Shown here piece after piece: positions 24,230 through 31,858 of a stretch of DNA of 31,858 bases; the stretch's first letter is position 1; each line of letters starts with the position of its first letter. The stretch is from CAYXGZ01 sp964464755. Lineage in GTDB: Bacteria > Planctomycetota > MHYJ01 > JACPRB01. A model generated the notes under the pieces. The model was not told where the DNA came from. It saw only the letters and a list, made by a program, of their open reading frames with translations, and ran no database searches. The position numbers were made by a program, and so were the translations under genes. The stretch spans positions 1-31,858 of the forward strand of contig CAYXGZ010000042.1 of NCBI GenBank assembly GCA_964464755.1, written 5' to 3'.

Positions 24230-26880
24230 GCGAGCTCCTTCAGCTCGGCGACGTGCGCCTCGAGCTCGGCGATCTTCGGCCGCGCCTCCTTCAGGCTCAG
24301 CTGCAGCTCGCCCGCGAGCTCCGGCTTCGCCTTCACGAAGGCCGCGTTCGCCAGCTGCTTCTCGTTCCGCTCCAGGGTCGACTTCAGGGCCAGGAGCTCC
24401 TTCTCGGAGCGGACGATCTCCTTCGCCGCGTCGAACTTGCCCGCGATGTCCACGAACACGGTCACGTCCGCGCCCGTCCACCGCGCCCAGCCCTTCGGCT
24501 TCTCCAGCCCGTGCCGGGCCGAGAACGAGGACAGGTTGCCGAGGTGCGAGATCATCTGGACGGCGTCCGTGGCGCCCAGCGCGCCCTCGAGCTGCTTCTC
24601 GTGCACGGAGGCCAGGGCCCCGATCGCGACCCCCGCCCCGATCTGGTACCGCGCCCGGATCTCCCGGATCGCCTTCACGACCTGGAAGCGGACGGCCATG
24701 CGGCCCTCGAGCGCCCCGTCGATCCGCGCGTCCTCCGCGGCGGGCCACGACTTCCGCAGCAGCGGGCCGGCCTCCGCCAGCCCCGCCCCCGCGTAGCGCT
24801 GCCAGAGCTCCTCCGTCACGAAGGGGCAGAACGGGTGCAGCAGCCGCAGCGTGGTCGCCACGACGTGCACGAGGATCCGCTTCACCGCCTCCTCCGAGGT
24901 CCGGCGCTTCGTGCACTCGATGTACCAGTCGCAGAAGTCGTCCCAGGTGAACGAGTGCAGGGTGTCCGCCGCCCGGCCGAACTCGTACGCGCCGAGCGCC
25001 TCGGTCACGGCCTTCACCGTCCGGTTGAGCCGGGACAGGATCCAGCGGTCCTCGGGCTCCAGCCCCTCCGCGGGCAGCCCCGCGGGCGCCCCCGCCGAGT
25101 TCATCGCCGTGTACCGCGCCGCGTTCCAGAACTTCGTGATGAAGTTCCGCGCCTGCTCGGTCTTCTGCGCCGAGAGGCCCTTGCCGAAGCGGTAGTCCTG
25201 CGTCCCCGTCGACAGCGTCGCCAGCGCGAAGCGCAGCGCGTCCGCGCCGTACTGGTCCACGAGGTTGAGCGGGTCGATGCCCGTCCCCTTGGACTTGCTC
25301 ATCCGCTGGCCGCCGTCGTCCAGGATCGTCGCGTGGATGATCACGTCGCGGAACGGGTTCCGCTTCCGGAACTCCAGCCCCGTCATGATCATCCGCGCCA
25401 CCCAGAGGTTGATGATCCCCCGGTCGGTGACCAGCACGTCCGTCGGGTAGAACTTCTTGAGGTCCTCGGTCTCCGCGGGCCAGCCCAGCGTCGCGAACGG
25501 CCAGAGCGCGCTCGAGAACCAGGTGTCCAGCACGTCCTCGTCCTGGCGCAGCGCCGTCCCGGCGCATTTCGAGCACTTCGCCGGCGTCTCCGCGGCCGCG
25601 GTCGTCGCGCCGCAGGCGCAGTACCAGACCGGGATCCGGTGCCCCCACCAGAGCTGCCGGGACACGCACCAGTCCTGGATGTTCTCCATCCAGTCGAGGT
25701 AGACCTTGCTCCAGCGCTCGGGGTGGAACTTCACGTCGCCCTGCCTGACCGCCGCGATGGCGGGCGCCGCGAGCTCCTTCATCTTCACGAACCACTGCTC
25801 GCTCAGGTACGGCTCGAGGATCGTGTCGCAGCGGTCGCAGAGGCCGATCGGCGTCGCGTGGTCCTCGACCTTCTCGAGCAGCCCCTGCTCCTCGAGCTTC
25901 GCGACCACCTGCTTGCGCGCCTCGAAGCGGTCCAGCCCCGAGAAGGGCCCCGCCTCGGCGTTCATCTTCCCGGCCGGGTCCATCACGATCACGGACTTCA
26001 GCCCGTGCCGCTTCCCCACCTCGAAGTCGTTCACGTCGTGCGCGGGCGTCACCTTCACCGCGCCCGAGCCGAACGCCGGGTCCACCGCCTCGTCGGCGAT
26101 GATCGGCAGCTCGCGCCCGAGGAACGGCAGCACGACCGACTGCCCCACGAGCGCCTTCCAGCGCTCGTCCTTCGGGTTCACCATCACCGCGGTGTCGCCG
26201 AGCATCGTCTCGGGCCGCGTCGTCGCGACGGTCACGTGCACTCCGGCCCTCCCCTTCACGGGGTAGCGGAGGTGCCAGAGCTTGCCCTGGGCCGAGCCGC
26301 CCTCGGGGCGCTTCACCTCGAGGTCGGAGAGCGCCGTCTGGCAGCGCGGGCACCAGTTGATCGGCCGCAGCCCGCGGTAGATCCAGCCCTTGGCGAAGAG
26401 CTCCACGAAGACCTTGCGGATCGCGGCCGAGTAGGCCTCGTCCATCGTGAAGCGCGTGCGGGTCCAGTCGCAGGAGCAGCCCAGCCGCCGGAGCTGGTGG
26501 AGGATCATGCCCCCCGACTGCTCCTTCCAGGCCCAGACGCGCTTGAGGAACTCCTCGCGCCCGAGCTGGTGGCGGTTCTTCCCCTCCTTGCGGAGCTCCT
26601 TCTCCACGACGTTCTGCGTCGCGATGCCGGCATGGTCCGTGCCCGGCAGGTAGAGCGCCTCGAAGCCCGACATCCGCTTCCAGCGCACGAGGGCGTCCTG
26701 GAGGCTGCTGTTGAGCGCGTGGCCGATGTGGAGGGCCCCGGTGACGTTCGGGGGCGGGATGACGATCGTGAAGGCCTTCTTGGCCGATTTCGCGTCGGCC
26801 GTGAAGAACCCCTTGGACTCCCAGTCCTTGTAGATCCGGGGCTCGGCTTCCTTGGGGTCGAAACGGGTGGCGAAATCCAT
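24226..26880 (-). CDS. valS: Valine--tRNA ligase
   Basis: 884 residues, the normal length. The enzyme charges tRNA-Val and edits mischarged threonine. HIGH is exact at 51-54 (after PPPNVTGAL), and the KMSKS loop is RMSKS at 526-530. The editing domain (TTRPETMLGDTAV) lies between them. Cysteine pairs CDRCD and CSKCAG are possible zinc sites. The C-terminal coiled coil (about the last 65 residues) is typical of ValS. The ATG fits the family start. The mRNA leader is about 37 nt, without an obvious ribosome binding site but with a strong hairpin. Confidence 0.98.
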   Translation of the reverse strand: MDFATRFDPKEAEPRIYKDWESKGFFTADAKSAKKAFTIVIPPPNVTGALHIGHALNSSLQDALVRWKRMSGFEALYLPGTDHAGIATQNVVEKELRKEGKNRHQLGREEFLKRVWAWKEQSGGMILHQLRRLGCSCDWTRTRFTMDEAYSAAIRKVFVELFAKGWIYRGLRPINWCPRCQTALSDLEVKRPEGGSAQGKLWHLRYPVKGRAGVHVTVATTRPETMLGDTAVMVNPKDERWKALVGQSVVLPFLGRELPIIADEAVDPAFGSGAVKVTPAHDVNDFEVGKRHGLKSVIVMDPAGKMNAEAGPFSGLDRFEARKQVVAKLEEQGLLEKVEDHATPIGLCDRCDTILEPYLSEQWFVKMKELAAPAIAAVRQGDVKFHPERWSKVYLDWMENIQDWCVSRQLWWGHRIPVWYCACGATTAAAETPAKCSKCAGTALRQDEDVLDTWFSSALWPFATLGWPAETEDLKKFYPTDVLVTDRGIINLWVARMIMTGLEFRKRNPFRDVIIHATILDDGGQRMSKSKGTGIDPLNLVDQYGADALRFALATLSTGTQDYRFGKGLSAQKTEQARNFITKFWNAARYTAMNSAGAPAGLPAEGLEPEDRWILSRLNRTVKAVTEALGAYEFGRAADTLHSFTWDDFCDWYIECTKRRTSEEAVKRILVHVVATTLRLLHPFCPFVTEELWQRYAGAGLAEAGPLLRKSWPAAEDARIDGALEGRMAVRFQVVKAIREIRARYQIGAGVAIGALASVHEKQLEGALGATDAVQMISHLGNLSSFSARHGLEKPKGWARWTGADVTVFVDIAGKFDAAKEIVRSEKELLALKSTLERNEKQLANAAFVKAKPELAGELQLSLKEARPKIAELEAHVAELKELA

Positions 26881-26889
26881 AGAAAATCG

Positions 26890-26913
26890 GCCCGGGGGGT
26901 CTTCCCCTCGGGC
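26890..26913 (-). terminator. Strong hairpin in the valS leader, possible attenuator
   Basis: On the minus strand GCCCG-A-GGGG, a loop AAGA, then CCCC-C-CGGGC form nine G-C pairs around one A/C mismatch. ATTTT follows 2 nt later, then the valS ATG. It lies between the valS promoter and start codon and also 45 bp after the tldE-like stop. It may end read-through from upstream or attenuate valS itself; the short T-run makes full termination uncertain. Confidence 0.45.
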
Positions 26914-26923
26914 GTCGGGACGC

Positions 26924-26951
26924 ATTATAGGCCGGTCCCCGCCGAAGTCAA
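26924..26951 (-). promoter_or_regulatory. Sigma-70-type promoter of valS
   Basis: On the minus strand TTGACT (26951-26946) and a perfect TATAAT (26929-26924) are 16 bp apart, the best sigma-70 match in the window. The predicted start is near 26917. The -35 begins 6 bp after the tldE-like stop. Confidence 0.78.
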
Positions 26952-26957
26952 CCGGCC

Positions 26958-28646
26958 CTACTTGGCCCCCAGGTCCGGATGCGGGTACGCCGGGAGCTTC
27001 TCCATCTCGCTCGACGGCTTCCCGAGTTCCATTTCCTTCACCAGGATCGACGGGGTCACGATCGAGACGTCGTTCAAATTCTGCGCGTACGGGGTGTACA
27101 CGGCCGGATCGTCGCCGGTCGCCACGATGTCGCGCAGCACGCGGAGTTCGAGCTTCTTGAAACGCGCGCCCCGGACCAGGGTCTCGCTCCCGTCCGCCGG
27201 GTTCACGCGGTACAGCAACACCGGGGGCGGGAGGAGGATCCCGCCCCGGGCCATCATCGTCGAGAACCAGCCCACCGGGTCGGCGTACTGGACCAGCGGG
27301 CTCGCGATCTTGCGGCAGATGTAGACGTGCGGCAGGTCCTCGTCCTGCGCCAGCTCGCCGAGCCGCGCGCGGAGGCCCGCCCTGTCCATGCGCTTCGTGG
27401 ACTCGACGAAGAGGGTCGAGACCGCGCCGACGCCGGCCCGCGAGTGGCCGTTCGACGCCGCGATCTGCCGCGTCGGGATGCGGCTCATGCAGAAGGTCTT
27501 CAGCTTGCCGCGCTCGATGAGCGGGAGCTTGCGGGCCCGGATCCCGTCGTCGTCCACCTCGTACCCGCCCGCCAGCGGCCGCCCTCCGAACTCCCGGGCC
27601 GTGGGGTCGCTCGTGACGTTCAGGAACGCGGGCATGACGCGCTGCCCGAGCTTGTCCCGCCACTGGTTGCCCGCGTTCGGGTTGCGCGCACCGACCGGCT
27701 GGTGCGAGTACCCGAGGTTGCCCGGCAGCAGCGCGGCGAAGAAGTCCGCCGCCGCGGGGCCCTCGAGCAGCACCGGGCCGGCGTACTCCTCCGAGAACGC
27801 GGGCGCCTCGCGCAGCAGCTTGAGGCGGGCCGCCACGCCCTTCGCGGCCGCGACGAGCTCCTCCTCCGGGGGCAGCCGGCCCGGGTCGGGGAAGGTCAGC
27901 ATCTCGTAGTCCACGACCTTCATGCCGTCGTCCGCCTGCGCCGCGGCCAGGATGATCAGCCCCGCGTCGCCCTTCGAGGCGCGGTGCCGGAAGCCCTCGC
28001 TGCTCAGGAACCAGCGCGTCTGCACGGCCGACGCGAACTGCACGAACGACTTCTGGACGTGGGCCTGGTCGCGGAACACCGCGGAGACGCGGCGCGAGAT
28101 CGCGGTCCACTTCTCGCGGTCCACCTCGAGCTTCCGCGCGGACTGGAGGTGCGAGACCGGCTCCTCCTTCGAGAAGTCCGGCGGCCGGTCGGCGATCGAG
28201 TGCTGGGCGAGGTAGGCCTTCTTCTTCTCGAGGGCCTCGACGGCGGCCTTGTAGGTCGCGTCGGTGGCGAGCCAGACGCCGTGCCGCAGCGCGTCGTAGT
28301 CGTCGTCGACGCTGAGCCGGGCGCCGCCGCCCTCCCCCGCCTCGGCGAAGTTCGTGTTGTCGAGCGAGGGGTCGCCGACCCGGAGGTCGACGTCGAGCGA
28401 GCGCTGCCGGCCGCCGCCCAGGGCCGTCACGGCGCCGAACGACGCGGTGACCTGGAAGGAGTCCTGGTCGGTGATCGAGTAGCGGACGTAGTACGGGGCC
28501 GGCGAGCCGTCGAGCTTGAGCCGGGCCATGGAGCGGTCGATCTCGTGCCGCATGACCTTGAAGAGCAGGTCCTCCTTCTCCTCCTGCGGGGCCGCGGGGC
28601 CCGCGAGCAGGACCAGCGCGGCGAGCGCGGCGGCGGGGATCCTCAC
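26958..28646 (-). CDS. Exported TldE/PmbA-like protein (no metal motif)
   Basis: 562 residues from GTG 28646. The start overlaps the TGA of the TldD-like gene (GTGA) and has AAGGAGGAA about 5 bp before it. An N-terminal signal peptide (MRIPAAALAALVLLAGPAAP) predicts export. The body follows the TldD/PmbA family, for example in QVMPAF/RVMPAFLNVTSDP, a GGYEVDDDGIRARKLPLI stretch and SNGHSRAG, but the HExxxH site is absent: the matching region reads ALLPGNLGYSH. In known TldD/TldE proteases TldD carries the metal and TldE is the non-catalytic partner, so this is probably the TldE-like half of a secreted pair. Family members are usually cytoplasmic. Its substrate is unknown. Confidence 0.85.
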   Translation of the reverse strand: MRIPAAALAALVLLAGPAAPQEEKEDLLFKVMRHEIDRSMARLKLDGSPAPYYVRYSITDQDSFQVTASFGAVTALGGGRQRSLDVDLRVGDPSLDNTNFAEAGEGGGARLSVDDDYDALRHGVWLATDATYKAAVEALEKKKAYLAQHSIADRPPDFSKEEPVSHLQSARKLEVDREKWTAISRRVSAVFRDQAHVQKSFVQFASAVQTRWFLSSEGFRHRASKGDAGLIILAAAQADDGMKVVDYEMLTFPDPGRLPPEEELVAAAKGVAARLKLLREAPAFSEEYAGPVLLEGPAAADFFAALLPGNLGYSHQPVGARNPNAGNQWRDKLGQRVMPAFLNVTSDPTAREFGGRPLAGGYEVDDDGIRARKLPLIERGKLKTFCMSRIPTRQIAASNGHSRAGVGAVSTLFVESTKRMDRAGLRARLGELAQDEDLPHVYICRKIASPLVQYADPVGWFSTMMARGGILLPPPVLLYRVNPADGSETLVRGARFKKLELRVLRDIVATGDDPAVYTPYAQNLNDVSIVTPSILVKEMELGKPSSEMEKLPAYPHPDLGAK

Positions 28647-30400
28647 GGCCGTTCCTCCTTCGGGGGGCTCTTCCGCGACGGGTCGTCGGGGTCGTGGAGC
28701 GGGGCCTTCAGCAGCGGCGGGCGGTCCTGGCCCTTCTTCTGGCGCTCGACCTCGATCGAGGAGAGCAGCAGGCTGGGCGAGGAGGCGGAGACGGGCACCC
28801 AGCCCGACTCGGCGCCGCAGGTGCCGTTGAACACGTCGTCGTCGTCCCCCGCCGCGAGGATCTTCTCGAGCGACGAGAGGGGCGTGCCGACGATGTCCAC
28901 CCCGCGAAGGACCTGGTCGGGGCGGCCGTCGGGCCAGACCCGCCAGACGCGCAGCGGCAGGAGCTTGAAGCTCTGGGGCATGAACGACTGCGTCATCGTG
29001 AAGCCGCCCGCGATGTCGTCGAAGATCAGCCCGTACGGCTTGCCCTGCTTCTTGATCTCGGCGACGAGGCGCTCGCGGAGCTCGGCATACGGCACCCGGC
29101 CCGAGGCCTCGACGACGAGGTTGCCCTGGCGGGCGACGGGCGTGCGGCCCGGCGAGCAGCGGCCGTGGCCGTTGCTCCTCGGGAAGCCCTTCACCGGCGA
29201 GCGGCCCATCAGGAAGCCCTGGAGGACGCCCTTGTCCACGAGGACCACCTTGGACGAGGGGACGCCCTCGTCGTCTACCTGGTAGGTGCCGTTGAGCGGC
29301 GTGGACCCGAGCTTCTCGCGGCGCGGGTCGTCGATCACGCTGATGAAGTCCGGCATCACGGGCTGGCCGACCTTCTTCGCGAAGGTGCGGCCCTCGTCCT
29401 CGTCCTTCTGCCGGTGGCCCTCGATGCGGTGGCCGAAGATCTCGTGGAAGATGACGCCCGCCGCCCGGGCGCGGAGGATGCAGGGGCCGGCGAAGGGCTC
29501 GGCCACCGGCGCCGACCGCAGCTCGACCAGGCTCTTCGCGAGCCCGCGGGCCAGGGCCTCGAGCCGGGCGTCGTCGGGCAGCGCCGCGGGCGTGGCCGCC
29601 TCGACCCCGTCGTAGAGCTGCAGCTTCATCCCGTCGTCGGCGGTCGTCTCGACCACCGTGAAGATCCGGTACTGGACGCGCTCGTCCTGGACCTTCGTGC
29701 CCTCGCTCGTGACGAGGCAGCGGCGCGTGCGGACCGCGGAGAAGCTGAAGCTGGACTCGTGGATCTCCGCGAAGTCCTTGTAGATCGCGGAGAGCCGGCG
29801 GAGCCGCGCGGTCCAGGCGGCCCGGTCGATCTCGAACGGCGCCTCGGGGCCGAGGTGGACGACGGGCTCCTCGCGGGAGAAGTCGTCGGACGCGTCCTCC
29901 TCCTCGACCTTCACCTTCCGGTTCGCGAGGACCTTGGTCAGCCGCTTCTGGGCGTGGCGGTACTTCCCGTCCGTCGCGATCCAGAGCGCGTTGCGGATGG
30001 CGGCCTCGTCGTCCTCGGAGGGCATGTAGGACGGCCCGTAGTCGGAGAAGTCGTAGTCCGAGAAGCCGGCGGCCTCGTCGCGGATCTTGCGGGTGTTGTC
30101 GACGGCGGGCGTGCCGACGCGGAGCTCGACCTGGAGGGTGCGCCGGGTCCCGCCGCGGGGCTCGGCGTCAACGGCCCCGAGCGAGGCCGAGATGGAGACG
30201 TCGTCGACGTCGTAGACGCGGTAGGCGAGGAAGTGCAGCGGGTGGGTGCCCGCGGACTTGAGCTGCTCGACGGCGCGGGCGAGCTCCGCGGACATGGCCC
30301 GCAGCAGCGGGCGCTCGCGGACCGGGGCGGGCTCCTGGCGCCCGTGGAGCGGGGCGCAGCCGAGGACGAGGAGCAGGGCGAAGGCGATCGGTCGGCTCAT
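28643..30400 (-). CDS. Exported TldD-like metalloprotease, probable lipoprotein
   Basis: 585 residues from ATG 30400, with GGAGGAA about 4 bp upstream. The start MSRPIAFALLLVLGC is a signal peptide with a plausible lipobox (VLGC, C15), so the protein is likely lipid-anchored. The TldD metal motif HEIFGH is intact (H319-E320, H324), followed by RIEGH. A late cysteine, C528 in FNGTCG, sits where TldD proteins carry the third metal ligand. TldD/TldE cut unfolded or peptide substrates, for example in processing antibiotic peptides and CcdA. It is coupled to the TldE-like gene, and has its own promoter after clpC. Export of such a pair is unusual. Confidence 0.87.
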   Translation of the reverse strand: MSRPIAFALLLVLGCAPLHGRQEPAPVRERPLLRAMSAELARAVEQLKSAGTHPLHFLAYRVYDVDDVSISASLGAVDAEPRGGTRRTLQVELRVGTPAVDNTRKIRDEAAGFSDYDFSDYGPSYMPSEDDEAAIRNALWIATDGKYRHAQKRLTKVLANRKVKVEEEDASDDFSREEPVVHLGPEAPFEIDRAAWTARLRRLSAIYKDFAEIHESSFSFSAVRTRRCLVTSEGTKVQDERVQYRIFTVVETTADDGMKLQLYDGVEAATPAALPDDARLEALARGLAKSLVELRSAPVAEPFAGPCILRARAAGVIFHEIFGHRIEGHRQKDEDEGRTFAKKVGQPVMPDFISVIDDPRREKLGSTPLNGTYQVDDEGVPSSKVVLVDKGVLQGFLMGRSPVKGFPRSNGHGRCSPGRTPVARQGNLVVEASGRVPYAELRERLVAEIKKQGKPYGLIFDDIAGGFTMTQSFMPQSFKLLPLRVWRVWPDGRPDQVLRGVDIVGTPLSSLEKILAAGDDDDVFNGTCGAESGWVPVSASSPSLLLSSIEVERQKKGQDRPPLLKAPLHDPDDPSRKSPPKEERP

Positions 30401-30425
30401 CCGGTTCCTCCGGGGGAAGGACCGG

Positions 30426-30454
30426 ATGATAGGCGGGCTCCCCCGCCCCGTCAA
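30426..30454 (-). promoter_or_regulatory. Sigma-70-type promoter of the tldD/tldE-like operon
   Basis: On the minus strand TTGACG (30454-30449) and TATCAT (30431-30426) are 17 bp apart. The leader is about 18 nt and contains GGAGGAA. The -35 lies 5 bp after the clpC stop. Confidence 0.65.
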
Positions 30455-30458
30455 ACGC

Positions 30459-31858
30459 CTACTTCTTGTCGTCCGCGGGGACCTTCTTCTCCTTCTCCTT
30501 CGGGGCGTCCTTCTCCTTGGCCTCCCGCGGCAGCTCGCCGGCGACCCCGTCGAAGTAGAGGTGCTTGTCCTTGATGCGGATGACGATCTCCTTCGCGTCC
30601 TTGAACTCGCCGCGGAGGATCGACTCCGAGAGCGGGTCCTCGATGAGGCGCTCGATGGCGCGGCGGAGCGGCCGGGCGCCGTAGTCCGGGTTGTAGCCCT
30701 GGTCGATCAGGTACTCGAGGGCCTGAGGGGTCACGCTGACCTTGAAGCCCTTCTTGGCGATGCGGGCCTCCACGGAGCGCAGCTCGAGGTGGATGATCCG
30801 GGTGAGGTCCTCGCGGCTGAGCGGGCGGAAGATGATGATGTCGTCGAGGCGGTTGAGGAACTCGGGCCGGAAGTGCTTCTCGATCTCCTTGGTGAGGAGC
30901 TCCTTCATGGCCTGGTAGCTGCCGTCCATCTGGATCTTGCGGAAGCCGAGGGTGGTCTGGTTCTTCATCACGTCGGCGCCTATGTTCGACGTGAGGATGA
31001 GGATCGTGTAGCGGAAGTCGACGTGGCGGCCGAAGGAGTCGGTGATCCGGCCTTCCTCCATGATCTGGAGGAGCATGTTGAACACGTAGGAGTGGGCCTT
31101 CTCGATCTCGTCGAAGAGGACCACGGAGTAGCCGCGGCGGCGGATGCGCTCGGTGAGCTGGCCGCCCTCCTCGTAGCCGACGTAGCCGGGCGGGGCGCCG
31201 ATGAGCCGGCTGACGTTGTGCTTCTCCATGTACTCGCTCATGTCGATCGTGATCAGCGCGTCCTCCTCGCCGAACATGATCTTCGCGAGCGCCTTGGCCA
31301 TGAGCGTCTTCCCGACGCCCGTGGGGCCGAGGAAGATGAAGCTGCCGATCGGGCGCTTGGGGTCCTTCAGGCCCGCGCGGCTGCGGCGGATGGCGCGGGA
31401 CACGGCGCTGACCGCCTCGTCCTGGCTGACGACCATGCGGTGGAGCTCGTCCTCGAGGTGCAGGAGCCGCTCGGCCTCCTTCTTCTCGATGCGGGTCAGC
31501 GGGATGCCCGTCATCATCGAGACGGTGTGGCCGATGATCTCGGCGTCGACGACGCCGTCGAACTCCTTGTTCTGCTCGCGCCACTCCTTGAGGACCTCCT
31601 CCTTCTTGCGCTTGAGCTGCATCGCCCGGTCGCGGAGCTGGGCGGCGCGCTCGAACTCCTGGAGGGAGATGGCCTCGTCCTTCTCCTTCTCGTGCTTGCG
31701 GATCTCCGCCTCGAGCTCCTTGATGTTCGGCGGGGAGACCATCGAGGAGAGGCGGACGCGGGCGCCGGCCTCGTCCATGACGTCGATGGCCTTGTCCGGC
31801 AGGAAGCGGCCGTTGATGTAGCGCATCGAGAGGTCGATGCAGCCCTCGATCGCCTCGT
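30459..31858 (-). CDS. clpC: ATP-dependent Clp protease ATPase subunit ClpC, C-terminal part
   Basis: The gene runs off the right edge; about 465 C-terminal residues are present. The segment FLPDKAIDVMDEAGARVRLS leads into a UVR-type coiled region (SLQEFERAAQLRDRAMQLKRKKEE), which marks ClpC rather than ClpA or ClpB. The second AAA+ domain follows, with Walker A GPTGVGKT, Walker B VVLFDEIEKAH and sensor-2 GARPLRRAIERLIEDPL. An LGF tripeptide in NQTTLGFRK matches the ClpP-docking loop. ClpC unfolds proteins for ClpP. The tail is Lys/Glu-rich. It ends with TAG just before the tldD-like promoter. Confidence 0.96.
   Translation of the reverse strand, partial: EAIEGCIDLSMRYINGRFLPDKAIDVMDEAGARVRLSSMVSPPNIKELEAEIRKHEKEKDEAISLQEFERAAQLRDRAMQLKRKKEEVLKEWREQNKEFDGVVDAEIIGHTVSMMTGIPLTRIEKKEAERLLHLEDELHRMVVSQDEAVSAVSRAIRRSRAGLKDPKRPIGSFIFLGPTGVGKTLMAKALAKIMFGEEDALITIDMSEYMEKHNVSRLIGAPPGYVGYEEGGQLTERIRRRGYSVVLFDEIEKAHSYVFNMLLQIMEEGRITDSFGRHVDFRYTILILTSNIGADVMKNQTTLGFRKIQMDGSYQAMKELLTKEIEKHFRPEFLNRLDDIIIFRPLSREDLTRIIHLELRSVEARIAKKGFKVSVTPQALEYLIDQGYNPDYGARPLRRAIERLIEDPLSESILRGEFKDAKEIVIRIKDKHLYFDGVAGELPREAKEKDAPKEKEKKVPADDKK

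Noticed and set aside
26890..26913. T-box riboswitch controlling valS
   Set aside because: The whole leader is about 37 nt, far too short for a T-box with its specifier stem and antiterminator.

Overview
The window is about 32 kb of GC-rich (near 70%), densely coding bacterial DNA. It has no rRNA, tRNA, CRISPR array or recognisable insertion sequence. The two secreted HEAT/von Willebrand A proteins, an FHA protein with a CAP domain, an exported TldD-like pair and the very high GC suggest an uncultured lineage such as Planctomycetota. That is a guess from gene style; no taxonomic marker could be compared here. Promoters look conventional (TTGAC-type -35, 16-17 bp spacer, TANNAT-type -10). Many genes are joined by 1-4 bp stop/start overlaps, and several seem to be translated without a leader.

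Region 1 (1-6718, + strand) looks like a signalling or cell-surface block. It holds the C-terminal end of a sigma-54-dependent activator, then a strong sigma-54 promoter candidate in front of a large FHA-transmembrane-CAP protein, then two paralogous secreted HEAT-like/VWA proteins. Region 2 (6725-10991) has a translationally coupled hydantoinase/oxoprolinase pair (hyuA, hyuB) and, divergent from it, an NHL-repeat protein. The two start codons are 20 bp apart around one nearly symmetrical -10 element. Region 3 (10988-15044, - strand) is an operon of PLP aminotransferase, D-2-hydroxyacid dehydrogenase and uvrB. An acyl-CoA dehydrogenase (15141-16313) diverges from it.

Region 4 (16314-19526) contains a low-GC island with a 64-residue CxxC...HxxC protein. 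The island lies between two degenerate octanucleotide arrays, each placed in sense orientation behind the gene next to it. To its right is a four-gene membrane operon read leftward: a signal-peptidase-I-like protein lacking both catalytic residues, a TPR protein, a zinc-ribbon membrane protein and a lipoprotein. Region 5 (19626-22519) is aroC coupled to an MsbA-like ABC exporter. A lower-GC patch (22520-23755) with one orphan membrane protein follows.

Region 6 (23756-31858, - strand) reads clpC (partial) > exported TldD-like lipoprotein > exported TldE-like partner, then valS coupled to a PTS IIA-like protein. Most housekeeping calls (uvrB, aroC, valS, clpC, acyl-CoA dehydrogenase) are secure. 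The biology most worth pursuing is the FHA-CAP/VWA block, the dead signal-peptidase operon, the exported TldD pair, the symmetrical leaderless promoter and the octamer arrays.
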